Assembly (NCBI RefSeq): GCF_001598555.1
Contig: NZ_BCZE01000007.1
Coordinates: 1-64,000 of the forward strand
From: Novosphingobium rosa NBRC 15208
GTDB taxonomy: Bacteria > Pseudomonadota > Alphaproteobacteria > Sphingomonadales > Sphingomonadaceae
Reading direction: 5' to 3'
Length of the DNA: 64,000 nt
Each line of letters begins with the position of its first letter. Within the stretch, counting starts at the first letter, position 1. Positions 44,168-52,845 of the stretch are shown in pieces. The notes under the pieces are model-generated. The model did no database searches. It was not told the DNA's origin and saw only the letters and a program-made list of their open reading frames with translations. A program made the position numbers and the translations under genes.

Positions 44168-45517
44168 ATGTCTTATCAACGCCGCCTCAACCTCAATGTC
44201 GGGCTCAACACGCTTGGCTATCTGGGGAATGCCTGGCCCTATCGCACCGGCACGCGCCATGACATCTATGATCCAGCCTATTATCTGCGCCTCGCCCGGC
44301 TGGCGCATCAAGGCGTGTTCGATGCCGTGTTCTATTCGGATATGCCGCTGCTGCGCCCGGACCCGAACAGCCGGCCCCTGCACACGCTCGATCCGCTGAT
44401 CCTGCTGACATGGCTGGCAGGGCAAGTGCCCGATATCGGCCTCGTTGCCACCATGTCCTCCACGTACAATTCGCCGTTCAATCTGGCGCGGCGCACGCAG
44501 GCTTTGGACGTGCTGTCGGGTGGGCGGCTTGTGGTGAATATGGTCTCCAATTTCGTGCCCGAAGTGGCCGCCAACTTCGGCGATGATCCCCTGCCCCCGA
44601 GGCAGGTGCGCTATCCGCGCGCTTCCGAATTTGTCGAGGTGGCCAAGAAGCTGTGGCGCAGCTGGGACCCCAAACGCGCTCGCCCCCTGCCCGAAGGCCA
44701 GTTCTGGGACCCGGAGGCCGAGGTGCAGCCCGCCAACCACAAGGGCGCGCATTTCTCGGTGAAGGGCGCGATCAACGTGCCGGTCAGCCCTCAAGGTCAG
44801 CCGGTGATCGCTCAGGCCGGAGGATCGGATCTGGGCATCGATCTGGCCGCGCAGCATGGCGAGATCATCTATTGCAACATTCTCTCACGCGGGGCGGGGC
44901 AGGCGTTCCGCCGCAAGGTCAACGAACGCGCGCTGGCGCATGGCCGCGATCCCTCGACCATCCGTCTGGTGCCCGGCCTTGTGGCCATCATCGGCGAGAC
45001 GCGCGAAGAAGCCCTGCGCAAGCATGAGCTGTTTTCCGGCGCGGGCAGCGAAGACGCTCTGATCACGCACTTCATCCGCGAACATGGCATCGACCCGCAG
45101 GGCTTCGATCCAGACGCGATCCTCAACGCCGAAGACTTCCTCCCCGATCAGAACCGCGTGATGGCGGTGGGCTTCACGCAGGGGCTGGTCGAACTGCTGC
45201 GCCATGAGAAGCTCACCGCGCGCCAGGCCGTGCGGCGCTCGGCGGGCAATCACCGGCTGGTGCTGGGCACGGCGGAGGAGGTGGCCGATCAGATCATCGA
45301 CCTCTGGGCCGATGGCACGGTCGATGGCTACACCTTCCAGCCGCCCCGCGCGCCCGACGATATCGAAGAGTTTGTCGAAAAGGTGATCCCCATCTTGCAG
45401 GATCGCGGCGTCTATCCCACCCGCTACACGCCGGGCGAAACCGTGCGCGCCCGCTATGGCCTGCCATGGCCCCATGCGGCGGAGCCCGCCCCGGCCAGGG
45501 CTGAAGCTCTGGCCTGA
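44168..45517 (+). CDS. DszA/NtaA/SnaA-family FMN-dependent monooxygenase
   Basis: The 449-residue protein belongs to the bacterial luciferase-like family branch of DszA, NtaA and DmoA, which use FMNH2 and O2 to cleave C-S or C-N bonds. The features are the N-terminal LNVGLNTLGYLGNAWPY, GVFDAVFYSDMP near 49, ATMSSTYNSPFNLARRTQALDVLSGGR near 94-120, WNMVSNF-like VVNMVSNF near 123 and SPQGQPVIAQAGGSDLGIDLAAQHGE near 210-235. An AGGGA site precedes ATG 44168. It ends the six-gene operon and would supply the C-S cleavage step of a Dsz-like pathway. Confidence 0.9.
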   Translation: MSYQRRLNLNVGLNTLGYLGNAWPYRTGTRHDIYDPAYYLRLARLAHQGVFDAVFYSDMPLLRPDPNSRPLHTLDPLILLTWLAGQVPDIGLVATMSSTYNSPFNLARRTQALDVLSGGRLVVNMVSNFVPEVAANFGDDPLPPRQVRYPRASEFVEVAKKLWRSWDPKRARPLPEGQFWDPEAEVQPANHKGAHFSVKGAINVPVSPQGQPVIAQAGGSDLGIDLAAQHGEIIYCNILSRGAGQAFRRKVNERALAHGRDPSTIRLVPGLVAIIGETREEALRKHELFSGAGSEDALITHFIREHGIDPQGFDPDAILNAEDFLPDQNRVMAVGFTQGLVELLRHEKLTARQAVRRSAGNHRLVLGTAEEVADQIIDLWADGTVDGYTFQPPRAPDDIEEFVEKVIPILQDRGVYPTRYTPGETVRARYGLPWPHAAEPAPARAEALA

Positions 45518-45527
45518 TCCCGCCGCC

Positions 45528-47504
45528 TCAGAACGACACGGCGCGCTGGGGCGTTTCCTCCACCGGCCGGATCGGCAGGCCGGTGCGCGGCGGACCCGAC
45601 ATCACGTCGCAATGGCGTGAGGGATGCAGCCCGGTCACATCATGCTCCTCGGCATGGTTGCGCAGCAGGGTGACGATGGCCTCGCGATCGATGGCGCGCG
45701 AATAGGCGAAGCCCTGCCCGAACTTGCAGCCCATCGTCCAGAGCTGGCGCGCCTGTGCCGAGGTCTCGATCCCCTCAGCGATCACCTCCATGCCAAGGCG
45801 GCGCACGATGTCGATCAGCCCGTCGACGATGATCTGGCTGGGATCGCCGGGGCGCAGCCTGGCGACAAAGGCCTGATCGATCTTGATGATGTCCACCGGC
45901 ACATGCAGCAGATGCGTCAGCGAGGCATAGCCGGTGCCGAAATCGTCGAGCGCCACCTTCACGCCAGCCGCCCGCAGCGCCGCGATTTCACGCGCCACCA
46001 CCTGATCGCGCCGGCCCAGATAGACATCCTCGGTCACCTCCAGCACCAGCCGGTCGAGCGGCGCGCCGGTGCGTTCGAAGGCCTCCTTCAGCTTGACGGC
46101 GAGGCTGCCGGTGTAGAAATCGGCGGTCGAGACATTGACCCCCACATGCTGCAGCGACAGGCCCAGATCGCTCCAGTAAACCATATCACGCGCCACCGCA
46201 TCGACCATCTGGCGGGTCATCTCGGCGGCGACATGGGCATCGGAGGTGGCATCCTGAAAATGGCGCGCATCGATCATGCTGCCATCGGCGGCGCGCATGC
46301 GGCACAGCGCCTCCAGCCCGATGATCTTGCCGGTGTCGAGGCGGACGATGGGCTGGTAAAAAGCCTCGATGCGTTCTTCGGCCAAAGCCTCGGCCACATC
46401 GCGGATGGCGTCGCGGCGCAGGGTGATGCGCGTGCCGATGCCCGGCCAATAGCGCACGAAACCGCCGCGCCCGGTTTCCTTGGCGTGATACAACGCGAAA
46501 TCGGCGGCTTCGTTGACGGCGACAGCAGTGGCCTGATCGTGGCTCAGCACCGCCCCGCCGATCGTGGCGCGGGGCACCACCGAATGGCCATCGCAGACCG
46601 CGGGGGAATCGAGCAGGCGGAAGATGCTGGCCGCCGCGCTGTCCAGATCGGCCAGGGCGCTTTCCGACTGGACGATCACCGCGAATTCATCGCCCCCCAG
46701 CCGAAAGGCCACATCGGGCGCCATCGCCTGCGACAGGCGGCGCGCCGCGGCGCGGATCAGATCGTCGCCCGCCAGATGGCCGAAGGTGTCGTTCACCACC
46801 TTGAGATTGTCGAGATCGAGCACGAAAAGCGCCCATGATCCCGGCTCCTCGCAGGCGATGTTGGCCAGCGCGGCGTTGAAGGCCTGCCGGTTGGGCAGGC
46901 CGGTCAGCGCATCGATGGTCGCGCGCCTTTCGCGGTCGATGATGCGCTCCTGACGGCGCAGCGCCGTGCCGCACAGTTCGACGCAGCCCTGCGCCAGATC
47001 GCGCTCGGGCTGCGTGGGGCTGCGGTGCTCGGGCGCATAGATCGCCAGCACCGCCACCACCTGCCCCATCGCGTCGATCACCGGGAAAGACCAGCAGGCG
47101 CGCAGATCGGGCCGTTCGAGCATGGGATAGAAACGGGCGAAGCGCGGATCGCGCTCGATGTCCTCGATCACCACCGGGGCGCGACGATAGGCCGCCGTGC
47201 CGCAGGAGCCGACCTCCGGCCCGATCATCAGACCGTCCAGCGCGAGGCTGTATGTGGCGGGCAGTCCGGGCGCGGCCAGCGGATGGATCAGCCCGGCCCG
47301 GTCCACCGTCAGGATCGAGCAGGCCACGCCCGGCAGCAGCTTCTCCAGATTGAGGCACAGCTGGCGCGCCGTCTGATCCAGCGGCTCGCCATTGGCAATC
47401 ATTCCGAGGATTTTGTTCTGAATCAGCAGCACGTCCAGCGTCCCGAAAGATGCAAGAAGGGATTGGACGAAGCTAGGCGCTAAACGTAAATCCGGCTGCA
47501 CCAT
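45528..47504 (-). CDS. GAF-GGDEF-EAL cyclic-di-GMP signalling protein
   Basis: The 658-residue cytoplasmic protein has an N-terminal GAF sensor domain (about 25-185), a GGDEF domain with intact GGDEF at 270-274 and an EAL domain with IGLEALCRMR (EAL at 398-400), DDFGTGYASLTHL and KIDQAFV. Both the diguanylate cyclase and phosphodiesterase motifs look intact, so it may be bifunctional or one activity may dominate. No transmembrane segments are seen. It converges with the DszA-type gene 10 bp away. Nothing ties it to sulfur metabolism beyond position. Confidence 0.92.
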   Translation of the reverse strand: MVQPDLRLAPSFVQSLLASFGTLDVLLIQNKILGMIANGEPLDQTARQLCLNLEKLLPGVACSILTVDRAGLIHPLAAPGLPATYSLALDGLMIGPEVGSCGTAAYRRAPVVIEDIERDPRFARFYPMLERPDLRACWSFPVIDAMGQVVAVLAIYAPEHRSPTQPERDLAQGCVELCGTALRRQERIIDRERRATIDALTGLPNRQAFNAALANIACEEPGSWALFVLDLDNLKVVNDTFGHLAGDDLIRAAARRLSQAMAPDVAFRLGGDEFAVIVQSESALADLDSAAASIFRLLDSPAVCDGHSVVPRATIGGAVLSHDQATAVAVNEAADFALYHAKETGRGGFVRYWPGIGTRITLRRDAIRDVAEALAEERIEAFYQPIVRLDTGKIIGLEALCRMRAADGSMIDARHFQDATSDAHVAAEMTRQMVDAVARDMVYWSDLGLSLQHVGVNVSTADFYTGSLAVKLKEAFERTGAPLDRLVLEVTEDVYLGRRDQVVAREIAALRAAGVKVALDDFGTGYASLTHLLHVPVDIIKIDQAFVARLRPGDPSQIIVDGLIDIVRRLGMEVIAEGIETSAQARQLWTMGCKFGQGFAYSRAIDREAIVTLLRNHAEEHDVTGLHPSRHCDVMSGPPRTGLPIRPVEETPQRAVSF

Positions 47505-47611
47505 GCATGGTAAGCAGCAGGATACATGAAAAGCAGGTATTGGTGCCTAGTTCTTATAAAGCCACGTTACTATAGATTTTTTAGCGATACGAAATGATGA
47601 AGAAGGCAGGC

Positions 47612-48007
47612 CTAACCCGCGATCAGGGCCCAGAGCGTTAACAACAGCCCCGCCAGCGACACCAGCCAGACCACAGTGCGCACCACCGGCACACCCGCGG
47701 CATAGAGCGGCAGATAGACCACCCGCGCGCCCGCATAAAGCGCCGCTCCGGCTTGCGTCTTCCAGCCCAGATGGCCTTGCGCCGCCGCCCCCAGCAGCGC
47801 CCCGATCCACAATGGCAAGGTTTCGTAGAGATTGGCCTGAGCGCGTTGCAGCCGCTGCACCAGAGCGCTCGGCGGCGGCATGGGCGCATCGCGGGCGCCC
47901 AGATTCCATGCCACGCCATATTGGCGGGTGCGCACATTTGCCGCCCACAGAATATTCACCAGCGCCAACCCAATCACCGCGCCCAGCATGATAAATTCCA
48001 GCCGCAT
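47612..48007 (-). CDS. MAPEG family membrane protein
   Basis: The 131-residue protein has four hydrophobic segments and the MAPEG-like core VQRLQRAQANLYETLPLWIGALL at about 49-71, the motif of the bacterial branch of the membrane-associated eicosanoid/glutathione family. Bacterial members are of unknown function. A GGGAGG site lies 5 bp before the ATG. It starts 11 bp after the phosphoesterase gene and may be co-transcribed with it. Confidence 0.85.
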   Translation of the reverse strand: MRLEFIMLGAVIGLALVNILWAANVRTRQYGVAWNLGARDAPMPPPSALVQRLQRAQANLYETLPLWIGALLGAAAQGHLGWKTQAGAALYAGARVVYLPLYAAGVPVVRTVVWLVSLAGLLLTLWALIAG

Positions 48008-48018
48008 CGCAACCTCCC

Positions 48019-49269
48019 TTAAAGGGGCGGCCCGACACCATCCGCATCGGCGACGGGCGCCTCTGTCATAACGATCTTGCCCTCACGCAGGGTCCATCCC
48101 TCATGGGCGACCAGCGTGCCTTCCGCGTCGCGGTAATCGACGCGCAGCTCCGGCCCGTCAAAGCCCAGCATAGCATAGCCATTGGGCCACAGCACCACCT
48201 GAGCGCCGGTATCGAGGATGCGGTGATCCTCCAGCAGGATCGGGCAGGAGGGATCGCGTTTCTGGCCGGGCGGCTCGCAGGGCATGCCGCCATGGCCGAT
48301 GCAGCGCCCGTGGATCTCCAGCCCGGCGCGCTCGACGGGCGCATAAACGCTCAGCCAGTGCTCATGGCCCCAGAACCACAGAACCGGCCCGCCCAGCACC
48401 GCGCCGATCTGCTCCATCAGCCGGGGGAAGCCGGGCTCATAGAAGGAGAACGGCTGATGGTGGGTGAGGATGATCGTGCCGCGCGGTTCTTTCGGGTCGC
48501 CCGGACGCGGCTTGGTGACCAACTCTTTCAGCCAGTTCACAACGGCATCGGGCAGATGGCAGTCGGGCCGAAACAGCAGTTCCCAGAAGGGCCAGCTGAT
48601 CGAGTGATAGCCGCTGTCGAGCCCGATGATGCGCCAATGGTCGTTCTGAAGCGCGAAGAAACTGGCCTGCTGGTCCAGCGCGGGCAGGACGCGGCGGAAA
48701 TAGCCGCGCCCGCGCGCATACATCTCGTGATTGCCGTTGAGCGCGAAGGAGCGCTGCGATCCGCGCGGAAAGGCCACCGCCTGCCACGGGCTGCCGGGCA
48801 CGTCCTCGCCCAGAAAGTTTTCGCGGGCTTCATCCTCGTCGCCCACGAAATAGATGTCGCCCATATGGATGGTGTGTTCGGGCCGATGTTCGCGGATGCG
48901 GGCGGCGACTTGCGCGGCGGCCAGCGTGCCGCTGGCCCAGTCTCCATAGAGCGCCACCGTGCCGGTGTCGGCCATGATATGGATACCGCTCTGGCCGGTA
49001 CCTTCATAGGTGAGCAACTTCTCGCGCGGGCCGAAGCGGTGCGAAAGATAGGTCAGCGCCCAGGCCAGCTTGTTGGTCTTTTCCAGGCTGGTGACCGGGA
49101 TGTTGGGGGCAAGGACGGCAAGCCGCGCTGCCTCTACCCCACCCTTGCCGAGTTGTTTCTTCGCCGCCAGCGCCGCGCGGCGTTTGGCAAAAGCCTGCGC
49201 CTGCGATTCGCGCGCCATATCGACATCCGCGCGCGTCTTGTAAGGCTTGCCATCCGGTCCCAGTGCCAT
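48019..49269 (-). CDS. Calcineurin-like metallophosphoesterase
   Basis: The 416-residue protein has the metal-binding motifs of the family: GDW at 109-111, GDIYFVGD at 137-144, GNHE at 179-182, TILTHHQPFSFY (near 270) and WFWGHEHWL (near 305). These bind a two-metal centre that hydrolyses phosphoesters. The N-terminal 60 residues are charged and rich in Ala/Lys with no signal peptide, so it is likely cytoplasmic. The natural substrate cannot be told. Confidence 0.85.
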   Translation of the reverse strand: MALGPDGKPYKTRADVDMARESQAQAFAKRRAALAAKKQLGKGGVEAARLAVLAPNIPVTSLEKTNKLAWALTYLSHRFGPREKLLTYEGTGQSGIHIMADTGTVALYGDWASGTLAAAQVAARIREHRPEHTIHMGDIYFVGDEDEARENFLGEDVPGSPWQAVAFPRGSQRSFALNGNHEMYARGRGYFRRVLPALDQQASFFALQNDHWRIIGLDSGYHSISWPFWELLFRPDCHLPDAVVNWLKELVTKPRPGDPKEPRGTIILTHHQPFSFYEPGFPRLMEQIGAVLGGPVLWFWGHEHWLSVYAPVERAGLEIHGRCIGHGGMPCEPPGQKRDPSCPILLEDHRILDTGAQVVLWPNGYAMLGFDGPELRVDYRDAEGTLVAHEGWTLREGKIVMTEAPVADADGVGPPL

Positions 49270-49488
49270 GCCGCGTCTCCCCTGCTCGCGCGATGATGCC
49301 TTGGCGCGCAGGCTGTAGGCAAGACCGCAACACGATGGCCCCGGCTTTTCATCTTATGCGCTACAGCGCGGGATCGACAGGATAAACCGCATGGAAAGGG
49401 TGAACTTGCGATCCCCTGCCGCATTGTCTTTCCATGAAGGACAGGACCTGCCGCCCGGCAGGACGATGCAGCAGCGAAAGCCCAAGCC

Positions 49489-50601
49489 ATGGCGATGTTC
49501 CCGCGCCCCCGCCCCCTGCTGGCCAGCTTGCTGCTGCCCCTGCTGCTGTCGGCCTGCGCGGGTTTCGCGCCCAAGCGGCTCTACAACGACCAGATCGGCT
49601 ATTCCGGCTCGCTCAGCGACAGCCAGAAGGCCCAGACGCTGCTCAATGCCGTGCGCATCCGCTATGGGGATTCGCCGGTGTTCCTCAACACCACGCAGGT
49701 GATTTCGGGCTATTCGCTGCAGCGCAGCCTGTCGGGCAGGCTCTCCATCCTGCCCGGCAACAATCCGGCCAACACCATCGCCGGAACCCCCGGCATGACC
49801 ATGACCCAAAGCCCCACCTTCACCTTCCAGCCCGTGACCGGCGCGGCGCTGGCGCAAAGCGTGATCCAGCCGCTCTCCCCCGCCGAGCTGCTGCCGCTGA
49901 GCCTTTCGGGCACGCCCATCGATGTGCTGTTCCGTCTGGCGGTGCAATCGGTCAACGGCTTGCAGAACAGCTCCATGCTGGACACCGCCAACCGCACCGG
50001 ATCGCCCGGCTTTGCGCATCTGCTGATCAATCTGCGGCGGCTTCAGGTAGCCGGGCTGCTGCATTTCCGCCTCGGCCAGACCGAGAACGGCGGCGACCCC
50101 ACCAAGACGGAGGACAAATCCACCAAGGCCCCGAGCAACCTCATCATCTCCCTGCCCGACAGCGACGACCCGGCATTGCAAAAGGTGGTGGTGACCACGC
50201 GCAAGATGCTGGGCCTTTCCGCCACAAGCACCGAGGCCGAGGTGGTCTATGGCAGCGGATCGCCCTCGCCCGGCACGGTCTCAATCCTGACGCGGCCCAT
50301 TCTGGGGGTGCTGGGGGAGATCGCCTCGGAAATCGAGGTTTCGCCCCAGGATGTCGCCGAGCATCGCACCATCCCCACGGTGGACGATACGGCGATCCTC
50401 TCGCGCCCCACCATCATCATCCACAATGGCGAGAAGCCGCCCCGCGATGCCTTCTCCAGCGTGCGCTATCATGAGCGCTGGTACTGGATCGCCGACACCG
50501 ATTTCGACAGCAAGCTGGCCTTTTCGGTGATGCAGACCTTGGTGTCTCTGGCAGAGACCACCCAGCCGAGCGGGACAGTGGTGACGATTCCGGCAAGGTA
50601 G
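49489..50601 (+). CDS. Unknown outer-envelope lipoprotein
   Basis: The 370-residue product has a signal peptide with a lipobox (LLLSAC-A near residue 23). A conserved-looking stretch follows (NDQIGYSGSLSDSQKAQTLLNAVRIRYGD), then a domain ending with ERWYWIADTDFDSKLAFSVMQTLVSLAET. I do not recognise an enzyme motif. Similar layout is seen in uncharacterized proteobacterial lipoproteins. ATG 49489 or 49495 can start. A partial repeat copy follows its stop. It is divergent from the phosphoesterase gene across about 220 bp. Confidence 0.72.
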   Translation: MAMFPRPRPLLASLLLPLLLSACAGFAPKRLYNDQIGYSGSLSDSQKAQTLLNAVRIRYGDSPVFLNTTQVISGYSLQRSLSGRLSILPGNNPANTIAGTPGMTMTQSPTFTFQPVTGAALAQSVIQPLSPAELLPLSLSGTPIDVLFRLAVQSVNGLQNSSMLDTANRTGSPGFAHLLINLRRLQVAGLLHFRLGQTENGGDPTKTEDKSTKAPSNLIISLPDSDDPALQKVVVTTRKMLGLSATSTEAEVVYGSGSPSPGTVSILTRPILGVLGEIASEIEVSPQDVAEHRTIPTVDDTAILSRPTIIIHNGEKPPRDAFSSVRYHERWYWIADTDFDSKLAFSVMQTLVSLAETTQPSGTVVTIPAR

Positions 50602-50611
50602 AAAGAAGGGA

Positions 50612-50700
50612 AACTGCGAGGGTCATAAGCCTCGCGCACCCCTTGGCTTGTTCATTGTGACCGGCGCCCAGCGGCGCGCATCGGTTTTCAGCCTGCGGCG
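50612..50700. repeat. Dispersed intergenic repeat, partial copy
   Basis: CTGCGAGGGTCATAAGCCTCGCGCACCCC (GCGAGG at 50616-50621 pairing with CCTCGC at 50630-50635) matches a decayed terminal hairpin, and AGCCTGCGGCG near 50690 matches the repeat core. It lies right after the unknown lipoprotein gene, as other copies do. Confidence 0.55.
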
Positions 50701-51086
50701 GCCAGGGGCATTGTCGCCATCGGGGTCTCCGCAAGCTGCTCCTCGCTCTTGCGCGCGAAAGCGGCAAGGGCTGCGGGCATCCACCAGATCATGTAATCGT
50801 CATGCGCCGTCGAACCCGTCATAATCAGCAGCAAGGCCGCGATCATGAACAGGATCAGCCGCCAGAGCGTGCCGGTCCGCGCCAGCACAGCCTCCAGAAG
50901 CGCAAAGCCGCGGCGCAAGACAAGGCAGGCCAACATCCCGCCGCCAAAGATCAGCAACAGCGCCAGGCGCGGGAAGCCGTTCTAAAACCATCCCACCGGC
51001 AGCAGAATGGCGAAGTTCAGATAGATCAGAAACGGCAGGCTCAGGCTTGGCGGCGCAGAGGGCCGCGCAGTCGCATCGATTGTCAT
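50688..51086 (-). pseudogene. Small membrane-protein gene interrupted by an in-frame TAG
   Basis: An ATG at 51086 starts a frame encoding a hydrophobic protein (SLSLPFLIYLNFAILLPVGWF). It stops at TAG 50982-50984 (codon 35) and then continues in the same frame as a membrane protein (LALLLIFGGGML ... TLWRLILFMIAALLLIMTG) to the stop at 50688. Both halves look like transmembrane parts of one protein of about 132 residues. A nonsense mutation, a sequencing error, or re-initiation at ATG 50957 giving an 89-residue product are all possible. The family is not recognised. Confidence 0.6.
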
Positions 51087-51431
51087 GAGAACAGATCTCA
51101 AGGCACCTTTCAGATGGGGTGCTCAAAACCTACTCATGCGAAGAATGATGAATCAATACAGAAATTCGTAAAATCATGTTCCGGAAACGGAACCGGTTCA
51201 TGCAAATTCCCGCTTGGTATTTGGCAGATTCCTCACCACCTGTACGCGGCAACCATCGCGTTTTTCATGCAAGGAAAGGAAGGTCTCGCCAGACAAGCCA
51301 CCGCCTCGCTGTTCCAGACGTTCTTGAACCAAGCATCCTCCAGCACCCTGCCCGAGCGTTTGAAGATCACACCGCCGGTGCAAGGCAGCGCCTTAATCGC
51401 TTCGGGGCGGCAGCCTCTCCGCCCTGCCGGA
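51087..51431. other. Gene-free stretch of low GC for this window
   Basis: About 345 bp with no convincing gene on either strand. The part at 51100-51260 is AT-rich compared with its neighbours (for example AATGATGAATCAATACAGAAATTCG). It carries the inverted pair CCGGAAACGGAACCGG. It might be the remnant of a decayed gene or of transferred DNA; I see no transposase relic or direct repeats. Confidence 0.4.
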
Positions 51432-51626
51432 TCAGTTCGCCGCGCTGGCGACAGCAGGTTCCTGCGGGATCGCCGTATAATCGCCGAGCGAGGTCAGCAG
51501 GCGGCGATAGCGGCGGGCCAGTTCGAGATGCGCCTCACGCTTATGCGGCTTTTTCGTGCCCGCCGCGATCAGATAGCAGCGGTCAATGCGGCGGGTGAGG
51601 AAATCCCGGTTCCAGAACCAGCTCAT
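51432..51626 (-). CDS. Small hypothetical protein
   Basis: This 64-residue protein is rich in Arg and aromatic residues (MSWFWNRDFLTRRIDRCYL... KREAHLELARRYRRLL). The HLELARRYRRLL helix resembles small uncharacterized proteins of sphingomonads. GGAG lies 8 bp before the ATG, which supports translation. No function can be assigned. Confidence 0.5.
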   Translation of the reverse strand: MSWFWNRDFLTRRIDRCYLIAAGTKKPHKREAHLELARRYRRLLTSLGDYTAIPQEPAVASAAN

Positions 51627-51936
51627 CGGGCGAACTCCAAACGTCTATCTTTTCTGTAGACTATACAATGGGCCTGAATATCCGTTCAGAAAAGCCTCCT
51701 GCGCCCAAATGGCACCGTCATGCGCTGGATCGATCCTGCAATCGTGTGCGACCCTCACCCATTTTGTAATATTCTTTCGTTCACGCCTACGTCATCCGCC
51801 TCATTCCATCTTTTGGGCCAACCACGTGACGCGGAGCCACGACTCGCAGGGCGGAGCGCGCCACGCTTTGGTCTAAGCAACCTTACGGGGGTTTCGCGCA
51901 TTCCTTGGGTAAATGCACAGGCACAGGAGTTACATC
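51627..51936. promoter_or_regulatory. Divergent intergenic region upstream of the GH75-like gene
   Basis: About 310 bp without a gene I can support. It separates a small leftward gene from the rightward secreted-hydrolase gene and contains AT-rich patches (TAGACTATACAATGGG near 51656 and TTTGTAATATTC near 51762) that could hold promoters. No operator stands out. Confidence 0.4.
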
Positions 51937-52845
51937 GTGATCATGTCGGGGCGAGCGGTCTGGCTCGCGAAACGGGTGTTGTCAGGATCGCTTGCGGGGT
52001 TGATCGCCGCCCAGTCCCTCACCGCCGCCGCAGCCCCCGCCTGCCCGATCACCCCCTCCCCCGCCGATTCCTCCTTCGACTATATGGGCACGCGCATCGA
52101 CCGGCATGGCACGCCGGGGGCCTACACCTATGTCACCGGCATGAAGATCGTGGACGCCGATGGCGCGCCCAACGCCTATCACCCCGCAGACATCGAAGAC
52201 GCCTGCCCGGACAATGGCCGGGGCCTCGATTGCCTTGAGGCCGCAGGCTATCCGCATGGCTCATGGTGGCAGACGGTGCTGGCCGCCGACCCGCGCGCGC
52301 CAGACCGCCCCGCCATTCAGCGCAAGGGCAGGTTCAAGGGCTATTTCGTCTCGATGACGTCCCTGCAGAATGTGGCGTGGGGCGGCCCGGCCAATCCGGC
52401 CAGCTATGTCGACGCCTCGGCCACGCCCTATATCGTGCTGCCCGCCCCGATCTACCGCACCGAAGGCATGGGGGCGATGGGCGACATCGGCTATGCCATC
52501 AACCTCGACACGGGCCGCGCCACGCCATTCGTGATCGCTGACGAAGGCCCGGTCGAACCGCTGGGCGAGGCCTCGATGGCCTTCTGGGCGGCGCTGGGCG
52601 AAGGACCGCCCAATGCCCGCAACGGCGAGGGCCTGCCACGGGGCCGCATCGCCTACACCGTCTTCCCCCATAGCCGCGAGAGCATCGACATCGGCTGGCC
52701 CATCGATCCCGAGCGTCTGAAGGCCGAAGCCCTGCGCCTGCTGGCCGCCACCGGAGGCGAAAGCGGCATGCGCGCCTGCGCGCTTCAGCAGAGCAGCGCC
52801 AGTGTCGCCGCAGCAGGAACCGGGGCGCTGGAGATCGGCGGATGA
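51937..52845 (+). CDS. Secreted GH75-like (chitosanase fold) protein
   Basis: The product, about 302 residues, has a signal peptide (VLSGSLAGLIAAQSLTAAAAP). The mature part has MKIVDADGAPNAYHP, GRGLDCLEAAGYPHGSWWQTVL, KGYFVSMTSLQN, YVDASATPYIVLPA and GDIGYAINLDTGRATPFVIADEGP, a pattern like glycoside hydrolase family 75 chitosanase-type proteins. The start GTG 51937 sits 7 bp after AGGAG; ATG 51943 is an alternative. The activity is not certain, since many GH75-like proteins are uncharacterized. Its stop overlaps the next start. Confidence 0.72.
   Translation: MIMSGRAVWLAKRVLSGSLAGLIAAQSLTAAAAPACPITPSPADSSFDYMGTRIDRHGTPGAYTYVTGMKIVDADGAPNAYHPADIEDACPDNGRGLDCLEAAGYPHGSWWQTVLAADPRAPDRPAIQRKGRFKGYFVSMTSLQNVAWGGPANPASYVDASATPYIVLPAPIYRTEGMGAMGDIGYAINLDTGRATPFVIADEGPVEPLGEASMAFWAALGEGPPNARNGEGLPRGRIAYTVFPHSRESIDIGWPIDPERLKAEALRLLAATGGESGMRACALQQSSASVAAAGTGALEIGG

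Noticed and set aside
50982..50984. TAG as pyrrolysine or other recoded codon
   Set aside because: No pyl genes or recoding signal are visible, and the protein is not a methyltransferase; a nonsense mutation is simpler.
51176..51598. Plus-strand open frame of about 140 codons
   Set aside because: The sequence is Arg/Pro/Ser-rich with no family features, and it overlaps the small minus-strand gene that has a good ribosome-binding site.
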